Source: SB11 sp943370295
GTDB lineage: Bacteria; Bacteroidota; Bacteroidia; UBA8524
NCBI GenBank assembly: GCA_943370295.1
Contig: CALRQL020000014.1
Span: 1 to 64,000 of the forward strand
Length of the DNA: 64,000 nt
Reading direction: 5' to 3'
Made by a program: the position numbers and the translations under genes. The notes below the pieces were generated by a model. That model made no database searches, was not told the origin of the DNA, and saw nothing but the letters and a program-made list of their open reading frames with translations. Shown piece after piece: positions 33,204 through 40,323 of the stretch (position 1 is the stretch's first letter; each line of letters starts with the position of its first letter).

Positions 33204-35339
33204 TTAGTATTGCAAGCCCATGTTTTTAAACATAAAGGCATACACGTCGGCAATTTCTTCAATTACCAAACTGGTGGGCTTGCCGGCGCCGTGCCCTGCT
33301 TTTGTAGTAATGCGAATCATTACAGGGTTGCTGCCTGCTTGTGCTGCCTGTAAACGGGCAGCAAACTTAAATGAGTGCCAAGGCACTACACGGTCGTCGT
33401 GGTCGCCTGTCATCACAAGTGTTGCAGGATACTTAGTCCCGTCTTTTATGTTGTGTAACGGCGAGTATTTGAACAAGTAGCTGAAATCTTTAGCACTGTC
33501 GGCACAACCGTATTCAACCACCCATCCCCAGCCTGCGGTACTTTTATGGTAGCGCAGCATGTCTAATACGCCTACACCGGGCAAGCACACTTTAAACAAA
33601 TCAGGGCGTTGGGTCATACAGGCTCCTACCAATAAACCGCCGTTGCTGCGGCCTTCAATGGCAAGTTTATCACTGCCGGTATATTTTTCTTTTATCAAAT
33701 ATTCGGCAGCGGCAATAAAATCGTCAAATACGTTTTGCTTTTTCTCAAGCATACCTGCTTTGTGCCAGTCTTCGCCAAACTCACCGCCACCGCGTAAGCT
33801 GGGCATAGCATATACAAACCCTTTTTCAAGCAAGGCCATGCGAGATATTGCGAAAGAAGGAGTAAGGCTGATGTTAAACCCGCCATAACCGTACAACAAA
33901 CAAGGGTTGCTGCCGTCAAGCTTCAAGCCTTGTTTGTGAACGATAAACATAGGCACTTCGGTACCGTCTTTGCTTTTATAGGTTACTTGTTTGGTTTCGT
34001 ATTCATCAAAGTTGAATTTTACTTCTGATTTTTTATAAACCTCTGATGTACCGGTAGCAATGTTAAATCTGTAAATAGTTGGAGGATAAACGAATGATGT
34101 GAAGGTATAAAACACCTCGTTATCTTCTTTTTTACCGCTAAATCCGCCAGCCGAACCGATTGAAGGCATTTGTATATCGCGTTCTTTTACGCCTTCGTAG
34201 GTGTATTGCACCATTTTGGTAGCAGCCTTGTGCAAGTACGCGGCAAACAACTTACCACCTGCTGTGCTAACACCTTCAAGCAAATCTTCACTTTCAGGCA
34301 AAATGTCTTTCCAGTTTTCAACTGCAGGGTTTTTTGGGTCAACCAACACCAAACGGTATTTAGGTGCATTCTTGTCTGTATGAACCAATAACTTGTCTCC
34401 AACGTTCTCTACAATACCGTAATTGTTATCAAACCCGTCAAAAAGCATGGTTAGTTTGCTTTTCGGGTCTTTTAGGTCTTGGTACATTACTGCGGTGCCG
34501 TGTGTACCTGCGGAGATGTACACAAACAAAAAACGCTCGTCATCAGTTACCTGTGCGCCGTAATAGCGGTATGGGTTTTTAGGGTCGGTATAAATTACCG
34601 CATCACTGCTTTGCGGAGTACCTAATTTGTGAAAACAGATGCTGGGGTTAATACTGGCTGCTGAATATTCCTCACCCTTTTTGGGCGCAGGGTAGCGGGT
34701 GTAATAAAAACCGTCGCCTTTCCATGCCGGTGAACTGAATTTAACCCAATTCAACTCTTCATTAACGGCGGGTTGCTTAGTTTCAACATCGTAAATTTTT
34801 ATGGTTTGCCAATCAGAGCCTGATTTTGATGTAGAGATGGCTACTTTTTTATTGTCGTTACTAAATACCATTCCGCCCAACGCTACAGTGCCGTCAGCCG
34901 ATAAGGTGTTTGGGTCTATAAAAACTTCTGGGGCACCTTCTAATCCTTTTTGGCGGTAAACTACCGATTGATTTTGTAATCCATCGTTTTTAGAGAAGAA
35001 ATAGTAATCTCCTTTTTTGCTTGGGGCTGAGTATTTGGGGTAGTTCCAAATTTCTTCAATCCGTTTGCGGATAGTATTCCTGAAAGGGATGGCTTCAATA
35101 AAGTTTTTGGTAAATACGTTTTGTGAGTCAATCCAGCTTTTCACATCTGCTGAGCCATCTGCTTCCAGCCAGTTATAGGGGTCGGCTACTTTAGTGCCGC
35201 TATAATCAAAACTAGTTTCGGTTTTCTTTGATTCGGGATATGCCATTTTAGCTTCTTTACTATCGGTTTTTTTGCAAGCGGGTGCAATAATAACTGACGC
35301 AATGGCAGCTGAAAACAAATACACTGATATTTTTTTCAT
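33204..35339 (-). CDS. prolyl oligopeptidase (S9A family), lipoprotein
   Basis: 711 residues, the usual size. A lipoprotein-type signal (SAAIASVIIAPACKK) gives export. An N-terminal part (YPESKKTETSFDYSGTKVAD, PYNWLEADGS) and a seven-bladed propeller (about 80-430) are followed by the alpha/beta-hydrolase domain. Catalytic residues: Ser at about 565 in GRSNGGLLVG, Asp in GDHDDRVVP, His at about 683 in KAGHGAGKPT. It cleaves after proline in short peptides. The propeller would limit substrates to small peptides. A -7 element TACATTTG lies 30 bp before the ATG. Confidence 0.93.
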   Translation of the reverse strand: MKKISVYLFSAAIASVIIAPACKKTDSKEAKMAYPESKKTETSFDYSGTKVADPYNWLEADGSADVKSWIDSQNVFTKNFIEAIPFRNTIRKRIEEIWNYPKYSAPSKKGDYYFFSKNDGLQNQSVVYRQKGLEGAPEVFIDPNTLSADGTVALGGMVFSNDNKKVAISTSKSGSDWQTIKIYDVETKQPAVNEELNWVKFSSPAWKGDGFYYTRYPAPKKGEEYSAASINPSICFHKLGTPQSSDAVIYTDPKNPYRYYGAQVTDDERFLFVYISAGTHGTAVMYQDLKDPKSKLTMLFDGFDNNYGIVENVGDKLLVHTDKNAPKYRLVLVDPKNPAVENWKDILPESEDLLEGVSTAGGKLFAAYLHKAATKMVQYTYEGVKERDIQMPSIGSAGGFSGKKEDNEVFYTFTSFVYPPTIYRFNIATGTSEVYKKSEVKFNFDEYETKQVTYKSKDGTEVPMFIVHKQGLKLDGSNPCLLYGYGGFNISLTPSFAISRMALLEKGFVYAMPSLRGGGEFGEDWHKAGMLEKKQNVFDDFIAAAEYLIKEKYTGSDKLAIEGRSNGGLLVGACMTQRPDLFKVCLPGVGVLDMLRYHKSTAGWGWVVEYGCADSAKDFSYLFKYSPLHNIKDGTKYPATLVMTGDHDDRVVPWHSFKFAARLQAAQAGSNPVMIRITTKAGHGAGKPTSLVIEEIADVYAFMFKNMGLQY

Positions 35340-35367
35340 GCGTTGCAGGTTGGTGGTTAATTTTTAA

Positions 35368-35375
35368 CAAATGTA
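35368..35375 (-). promoter_or_regulatory. -7 promoter element of the prolyl oligopeptidase gene
   Basis: On the minus strand TACATTTG matches TAnnTTTG exactly, 28 bp before the ATG. A GTTT at about the expected -33 spacing (19 nt) is a weak partner. Confidence 0.5.
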
Positions 35376-35465
35376 TTACATGGCACAATCAAATAAACAG
35401 ATTTAGACAAATGCTTATCTTCGTACTACAAAAACAATCCCGTGGGTTAGCGGGTTATTAGTGAT

Positions 35466-35627
35466 ATGTGGCGTAAATTCTGGTCATACATAGCATTTTG
35501 GCGTAAAGACCAAAACAAAACCGAAAACTTCAACCTGCGGGTAATGCATGGCATAAACCGCGTATCCATCCTTATGTTTCTTGTAGCACTTATTGTGCTG
35601 ATAGTGCGTTTTGCCACGCGAGGATAA
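35466..35627 (+). CDS. DUF6728 family small membrane protein
   Basis: A 53-residue ORF from ATG (MWRKFWSYIAFWRKDQ) to TAA. It has an amphipathic N-terminal segment, the motif FNLRVMHGINRVSILMF, and one C-terminal transmembrane helix ending in basic residues (VRFATRG). This layout matches the DUF6728 family of Bacteroidota as I remember it; no search was run. Function unknown. It sits 52 bp before the zinc metallopeptidase gene on the same strand, so they may share a transcript. Confidence 0.65.
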   Translation: MWRKFWSYIAFWRKDQNKTENFNLRVMHGINRVSILMFLVALIVLIVRFATRG

Positions 35628-35679
35628 AGTGTGGTATTAGTTTTGAATAATAGGTAATACAATAATTTAAATACGTAAA

Positions 35680-36369
35680 ATGGCATATTTAGTTTTAGTA
35701 CTGTTACCCTTTATAGCCAGCCTTATAGTAAGTATGAGGTTTAGGTCGGTAGCACGAAAAATGAGTGAAGAAGGATTAAGAAACGGTCTTAGCGGCCGTG
35801 AAATTGCAGAACGTTTGCTACGCGAAAACGCTTTGTATGATGTGAAAGTAATTTCAGTAGAAGGTCAGCTTACTGATCACTACGACCCGCGTAATAAAAC
35901 AGTGAACCTAAGCCCGGAGGTTTATAACGGGCGCAGTGTGTTGGCTGCGGCTGTCGCTGCACACGAGTGCGGCCATGCTTTACAACACGCTAAGGCGTAT
36001 AGCTGGCTTGAGTTCCGCAGTTTATTGGCAGGGCCGGTTACAATTGCATCTCGTTATGTTCAGTTCATTATTTTGGGTGGTGTTATAGCTCTTATGTTTA
36101 ATTTGGGGCCTACTTTGCTTGGTATTGGTGTAGTAATATTTGCCTTAACAACATTATTTACTTTTATTACTTTACCTGTTGAGTTTGATGCCAGTAAACG
36201 TGCAATGGCTTGGCTTACAAGTTCAGGGATAGTTTATCAGGAAGAGTTAGAAAAGTCTCGCAAAGCTTTAAACTGGGCTGCATCAACTTACGTAATAGCT
36301 GCTATATCATCGTTAGGTACTTTAATGTATTATGTAATGATGTTTATGGGAGCCAGCCGAGAAGATTAA
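35680..36369 (+). CDS. YugP-like zinc metallopeptidase, membrane protein
   Basis: 229 residues. The N-terminal transmembrane helix (LVLVLLPFIASLIVSM) is followed by a cytoplasmic or periplasmic catalytic part with the zincin motif H95-E-C-G-H99 (AVAAHECGHALQH) and three more hydrophobic segments. It fits the family of putative neutral zinc metallopeptidases (YugP, PF04298). EFDASKRAMAWL after the third segment is another conserved stretch. The biological substrate is unknown. Followed by a strong terminator. Confidence 0.9.
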   Translation: MAYLVLVLLPFIASLIVSMRFRSVARKMSEEGLRNGLSGREIAERLLRENALYDVKVISVEGQLTDHYDPRNKTVNLSPEVYNGRSVLAAAVAAHECGHALQHAKAYSWLEFRSLLAGPVTIASRYVQFIILGGVIALMFNLGPTLLGIGVVIFALTTLFTFITLPVEFDASKRAMAWLTSSGIVYQEELEKSRKALNWAASTYVIAAISSLGTLMYYVMMFMGASRED

Positions 36370-36393
36370 TCTTATTACTGAAAAGTATAAGAA

Positions 36394-36427
36394 AAAACCC
36401 TGCTCCCCTTTCGGGGGCAGGGTTTTT
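36394..36427. terminator. bidirectional terminator
   Basis: Stem AAAACCCTGC-T-CCCC / GGGG-GCAGGGTTTT (36394-36426) with a small loop (TTTC). An A run precedes and a T run follows, so it can stop the zinc peptidase transcript (+) and the converging lipoprotein transcript (-). Confidence 0.85.
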
Positions 36428-36454
36428 CATTACCAGTTACATGAAAAAAAGATA

Positions 36455-37087
36455 TTAGTTTTGTGTTGTATTTGCAACACGGATGCAGGTAAGATCTACC
36501 GGCGTGCCTGCCATACAATTACTTGCTCTGTTAACAACCGTATAACCAATTAAAACAGGAGTACCATCAGAGAATTTTGTTTCATCAATAGCGCCGGCAT
36601 TAAGTTCAAGCATTTTACCATTATTCAGTTCAACCATCCAGCCGCAGCCGTCAAGTTTACCTGTCCAATCGTGCAAAATACCTTCCTCTTTGCAATCACC
36701 GCTAGGCTCCTCTTTAGGATTTTCGCCCAGTAGTTTCATGCAAGTAATGTGGACATTAGTATGCTCACCGGGCCAAGCCAAGCAATTCAACAAGCTGTTA
36801 CAATCAACAGTGTTGGGTTTCACTGCATAATAATCCACTTCAACCTCGCGGCCTTCATAAATAAGGCTTGCATCAATGTTAATGTCGCTTTCACAGGGTT
36901 GCAACAAGGTTCCGTCTTCTAAGCGTATCCAGTAGCTGCCATAAAGGCCCCAACCGCATACAGCTGTTTCAAACTTTCCTTTGTATCTGCAATCGCGGTC
37001 GTTTGGAGGGTCAACCGGTGGTTTTGTACATGCCGAAATGGCAACAATACAAACCAAAACAATTAATTTTAAGATGTTGGTTTTCAT
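36455..37087 (-). CDS. Cys-rich lipoprotein, two-domain member of a local family
   Basis: 210 residues with lipoprotein signal (LKLIVLVCIVAISAC). The mature protein contains two similar Cys-rich repeats: DCRYKGKFETAVCGWG, YWIRLEDGTLLQPCESD, then DCKEEGILHDWTG, CGWMVELNNGKMLEL. The pattern (Cys, Gly-x-[FL], strand, [RV]-x-EDG-x-[LI], Pro-Cys) recurs in the next two upstream lipoproteins, so they are paralogues. The cysteines could form disulfides in the periplasm. Function unknown; nearby sigma/anti-sigma genes suggest envelope-stress or ion-responsive context. Confidence 0.7.
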   Translation of the reverse strand: MKTNILKLIVLVCIVAISACTKPPVDPPNDRDCRYKGKFETAVCGWGLYGSYWIRLEDGTLLQPCESDINIDASLIYEGREVEVDYYAVKPNTVDCNSLLNCLAWPGEHTNVHITCMKLLGENPKEEPSGDCKEEGILHDWTGKLDGCGWMVELNNGKMLELNAGAIDETKFSDGTPVLIGYTVVNRASNCMAGTPVDLTCIRVANTTQN

Positions 37088-37150
37088 AATTTTAGATTCG
37101 GTTAATTATATGACGCAGGTAAGCTTCAATAAGCTGCATCTACCCTGTAA

Positions 37151-37558
37151 CTATTGTTTTGTGGTAACAGGGGTTTGCTCAATACAGGTGATGCGAACGT
37201 ATTTTACAGGTTTATCAGGCACAGCCGTACAAACGATACGCTCCCTGCATGAACATTCTTCAGCAGGTATTTCTTCATACGAAAAGTTGATGGGCTCGTT
37301 TTCGTTCATAAACTGTGGGCTGCCCGCTGTGCTTTCGCAAGGTACCAAGTACACATCCTCGTTATCGGGCACAATGCACAGGTCGTTGAAAATGCTTGCA
37401 GTGCAGGTTGCATAAGCCAATCTTCCGCTTTGTTTGCAGTCGCCATTACCGTTATCCGGTGGTGGAACAGGGTCTTGCTTGCACGATGATAATACTGCCA
37501 TTGTGAACATGGCACCGATTAGAACCAGTTTTTTTGTTTGATTAATAATTGTTTTCAT
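37151..37558 (-). CDS. Cys-rich lipoprotein, family member 2
   Basis: 135 residues with lipoprotein signal (KLVLIGAMFTMAVLSSC). Mature part CKQSGRLAYATC, NEDVYLVPCES and EECSCRERIVC, a diverged copy of the domain in its neighbours (Cys-x3-Gly, ..., Pro-Cys-Glu-Ser). The EDG strand motif is replaced by NEDVYL. No catalytic motif seen. It lies 63 bp upstream (on the minus strand) of the two-domain member. Confidence 0.65.
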   Translation of the reverse strand: MKTIINQTKKLVLIGAMFTMAVLSSCKQDPVPPPDNGNGDCKQSGRLAYATCTASIFNDLCIVPDNEDVYLVPCESTAGSPQFMNENEPINFSYEEIPAEECSCRERIVCTAVPDKPVKYVRITCIEQTPVTTKQ

Positions 37559-37659
37559 CTTTTAGTTTATTAAAGTTGATATTTATTTGACAGTATTAAC
37601 ATTACTAACGCTGCATGATTTTGCTATTTATTTAGTTTATTTTCAGTTACTTGTAAAAT

Positions 37660-37680
37660 AAAAAAAGCCCCTTACGGGGC
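37660..37680 (-). terminator. intrinsic terminator
   Basis: GCCCC (37667-37671), loop TTAC, GGGGC (37676-37680). On the minus strand the stem is followed by TTTTTTTATTTT, 36 bp past the stop of the 144-codon Cys-rich lipoprotein gene. Confidence 0.8.
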
Positions 37681-37715
37681 CAAGCAGATAATCAAAAGTT
37701 TGTATTTTAAATATT

Positions 37716-38147
37716 TTATCTTGTGCCGCACCAACCTCCAGCTCCGGTACCGCAACGCTCTTCTTGCTTTGATATGCAAGTTATGCGGGCTTTTTGGGGC
37801 ACTACGCAACCTCCGGGTAAAATACTTTGGTTTGTTGGGCAAGCACCTTCTTCTGTTGAAATTAATTTGTACGTTAAAGTTATGGGCATACCATCATAGA
37901 TCTCGTTTTGTTTTATGGTGTTACCTTCAACAACACAAGGATAAATAAGACTGCCGTCTTCAACGCGAATGAAATACTCGCCGTAAAAGGTTGCAAAACC
38001 TTCGGCACGCTCAAAATTACCTGTTAGCTCACACTGAGTTACAGGGGGCGCTGATGGTTCGCTTTTGCAAGAGGTTACTAAAATAGCAGCCATAATAGCA
38101 ATTGCTGTCACCGCTTTTTTGGGATTTAATACAGATAACAAATTCAT
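37716..38147 (-). CDS. Cys-rich lipoprotein, family member 3
   Basis: 143 residues from the ATG at 38145-38147 (MNLLSVLNPKKAVTAIAIM), which starts a lipoprotein signal ending ILVTSC. Eighteen upstream codons in frame are not needed. The mature domain (CELTGNFERAEGF, YFIRVEDGSLIYPC) is a close match to the first domain of the two-domain member. It ends CGTGAGGWCGTR, a Gly/Cys-rich tail. Next to it on the same strand is the anti-sigma-like barrel gene, 57 bp away. Confidence 0.7.
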   Translation of the reverse strand: MNLLSVLNPKKAVTAIAIMAAILVTSCKSEPSAPPVTQCELTGNFERAEGFATFYGEYFIRVEDGSLIYPCVVEGNTIKQNEIYDGMPITLTYKLISTEEGACPTNQSILPGGCVVPQKARITCISKQEERCGTGAGGWCGTR

Positions 38148-38204
38148 AGTCTTATTATAGTTTGTATTTATATGACAAGTATTGTTTTTATAATGCTGCA
38201 CCGG

Positions 38205-39644
38205 TTATAAATTAATTTTTAATCCGGTTTCAAGCCCTAAAAACAAAGGAAGTTCTTTTTGTAACCCGTTATTGGTGTTATTATTTACGGGACGTAATGC
38301 TGCAGTGGCGCGCGGCCCTAAATAAATCCCCCAGCATTTTCCGGGTTTATAAGTTACAAAGCCTGCTACTGAAGCCATAATATTCCAAGTACGGTAATTT
38401 TTAGTTTCAGCAGTTGTTACAGTCTCATTTTCAGCCGAGGTTGTTAAGTTAAACTGGGCCGGTTTAATGTGGTTTTTGGTTTCAGTTTTTGCAGAGAATA
38501 AATAATCCAACGAACCACCAATTTCAGCATCAAAGCCCCATCTGTTTTTTTGCACCGTATAAGTAAGTGCAACAGGTAGTTTAATACTTTGTAAAGTAGT
38601 GGTGTACGATTCATCTACAATTTTTTCACCTTGAAATACATTTCTTACCAGTGTGTAGGGCTGATTGGTAGCAGGGTCGTAATAAGTGTCTTCAACAGAG
38701 TCGTTCTCAATAGCAGTTATTTTAGAGTAACCGGTTATTGCACGTTTACTGTACGAAATGCCTGCACTTACTCCAAAATTGCTTGTAAACTTATAGTTTG
38801 CCCTAGTTCCTATATCAAATCCGTTTGCGTATGTATAATCACTCGCATAGCTATACCTTTGGAAGTTTGAAGAACTGATGTTGTTTGATTGGGTTACAGT
38901 GTTTGTTGTAGGTTCTGATTTTGAAACTGTTCTGTAATAATCAGCCGCAAAGGGATTGTAGAATGCACTTATCGTCCATTTTTCGCCGCAATTACATCCC
39001 TTACCTTTCTTTTCAGGTTTTATATTTTGAGTTTTAGGGTCGGGCATTTCAACAAACTCGGTAGTTTTCTCATCCTCAACAATCTCAGAAGGGGCTATTA
39101 CATCGTTTTGAGCAATCACAATTTGGCTGCTATCAACAACTGTAGCTGGTGTTTGCTTTGTATCATCCACAACTTCAGTATAAATGGTAGAAACTTCGTC
39201 CTTCTTATCGTCAGTAGGGGTTTCAGTGATGTCAGGTGTGTTAATGGTAGTATTACGAACGTTTTTAGGAGTAACCTGTTGCGAACCCGCAAAGCTCTTA
39301 TCAGTTGAAGCAGTATTGTTAGTAATAATATGTTGGCTGCCTGTTGTATTTTCAGCAGTGGTGGTGTTGCTTTGCCTTTTATCAGCGGTAACAGGTGGTT
39401 GCGGGATAGTCAACGCAGTATTGTCATAAGCGGGCGCCAACGGAGTATTGTTGCTACTTTGTATGGCAATGGTTAATATACCGGCCGACACGGCTGCCAG
39501 CAAAGGCAGCCAAACAATAAGGCCGCGTTTTTTGCGTTTATTTTCCATTTTGCGCATTACCGAAGCAAACGACCCCGAAGAGGGGGTAATTTCAAAGCCT
39601 TCGGCCTTTTGGCGCAAAAACTCATTGAACTCTTCTTCTTTCAT
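38205..39644 (-). CDS. anti-sigma-like protein fused to outer-membrane beta-barrel domain
   Basis: 479 residues. The first 60 are cytoplasmic and then a membrane helix (KEEEFNEFLRQKAEGFE, IVWLPLLAAVSAGILTIAI), as in anti-sigma factors. A long Thr/Asn/Asp-rich linker follows. The C-terminal part from about residue 280 reads as an outer-membrane beta-barrel (FGVSAGISYSKRAITGYS, WGFDAEIGGSLDYLF, FLGLETGLKINL). Genes of this kind sit directly behind ECF sigma factors in Bacteroidota. It overlaps the sigma gene by 23 bp, so the pair is translationally coupled. Probably it reports outer-membrane state to the sigma factor. Confidence 0.8.
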   Translation of the reverse strand: MKEEEFNEFLRQKAEGFEITPSSGSFASVMRKMENKRKKRGLIVWLPLLAAVSAGILTIAIQSSNNTPLAPAYDNTALTIPQPPVTADKRQSNTTTAENTTGSQHIITNNTASTDKSFAGSQQVTPKNVRNTTINTPDITETPTDDKKDEVSTIYTEVVDDTKQTPATVVDSSQIVIAQNDVIAPSEIVEDEKTTEFVEMPDPKTQNIKPEKKGKGCNCGEKWTISAFYNPFAADYYRTVSKSEPTTNTVTQSNNISSSNFQRYSYASDYTYANGFDIGTRANYKFTSNFGVSAGISYSKRAITGYSKITAIENDSVEDTYYDPATNQPYTLVRNVFQGEKIVDESYTTTLQSIKLPVALTYTVQKNRWGFDAEIGGSLDYLFSAKTETKNHIKPAQFNLTTSAENETVTTAETKNYRTWNIMASVAGFVTYKPGKCWGIYLGPRATAALRPVNNNTNNGLQKELPLFLGLETGLKINL

Positions 39645-40227
39645 AATGCTGTTCAGTTTTTTTTAGCGAATCAAGTTTCTTACGTAAGAATTCTTTTGCA
39701 CGGGCAAATTGTGAACGCGAAGTACTTTCTGTTATTCCCAACTGTTCTGCAATTTCCTTGTGCGCATACCCCTCAATGGCAAACATATTCAGCACTACTC
39801 TATATCCTGCTGGCAGTTGCTGTATGCACCCCATCAGTATTTCGGCATCTATATCGTGAAGCTGAATTACTGATACATCCAGCGCGTTTTCTGCTACTGA
39901 TATATCTTCTTCCATGCGTAGCCGGCGAGTACTTTTAAGGTGATTAAGGGCGGTATTCACCATAATGCGCTTTATCCATGCTTCTAAAGAACTTTCGCGT
40001 CTAAAACTTGCTAAATTGTTAAATACCTTAACAAAACCATCCTGCATCACATCTTCGGCCTCGTGAGCCGTTTGTGTATAGCGGAAGCATACACCCAGCA
40101 TTTTGGGCGCGTATTTGTCAAAAAGCCTGTTTTGGGCGGCTCTTTTGCCGGCTAAACAGTCTTTTATCAATTGGTCTTCCTGCTGTGTAATCACCCTCGA
40201 TGGTTTTTGTGTTTGTGTATTTGACAT
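39622..40227 (-). CDS. ECF RNA polymerase sigma factor
   Basis: 201 residues, typical of extracytoplasmic-function sigma-70. Region 2 has FDKYAPKMLGVCFRYTQ, HEAEDVMQDGFVKVFNNL; region 4 has LQQLPAGYRVVLNMFAIE-like residues (QLPAGYRVVLNMF) and a helix-turn-helix HKEIAEQLGITESTSRSQF. It lacks sigma regions 1 and 3. With the overlapping anti-sigma/barrel gene it forms a cell-envelope signalling pair; the three Cys-rich lipoproteins just downstream may be in its regulon (inference). Confidence 0.92.
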   Translation of the reverse strand: MSNTQTQKPSRVITQQEDQLIKDCLAGKRAAQNRLFDKYAPKMLGVCFRYTQTAHEAEDVMQDGFVKVFNNLASFRRESSLEAWIKRIMVNTALNHLKSTRRLRMEEDISVAENALDVSVIQLHDIDAEILMGCIQQLPAGYRVVLNMFAIEGYAHKEIAEQLGITESTSRSQFARAKEFLRKKLDSLKKTEQHYERRRVQ

Positions 40228-40271
40228 GCTGAGTTATGGAAACGCTGCTTTAGTTTGTTATCAAATACAAA

Positions 40272-40310
40272 AAAATAAGCCCCCACCCTCACAGGGCAGG
40301 GGCTTATTTG
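40272..40310 (-). terminator. intrinsic terminator of the Omp28-like gene
   Basis: Long hairpin: outer stem AAATAAGCCCC / GGGGCTTATTT (40273-40283, 40299-40309) with an inner CCCT/AGGG stem. On the minus strand it ends in a T run (TTATTTTTTTG), 14 bp past the stop. Confidence 0.88.
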
Positions 40311-40323
40311 TAAAAAAATAGTA

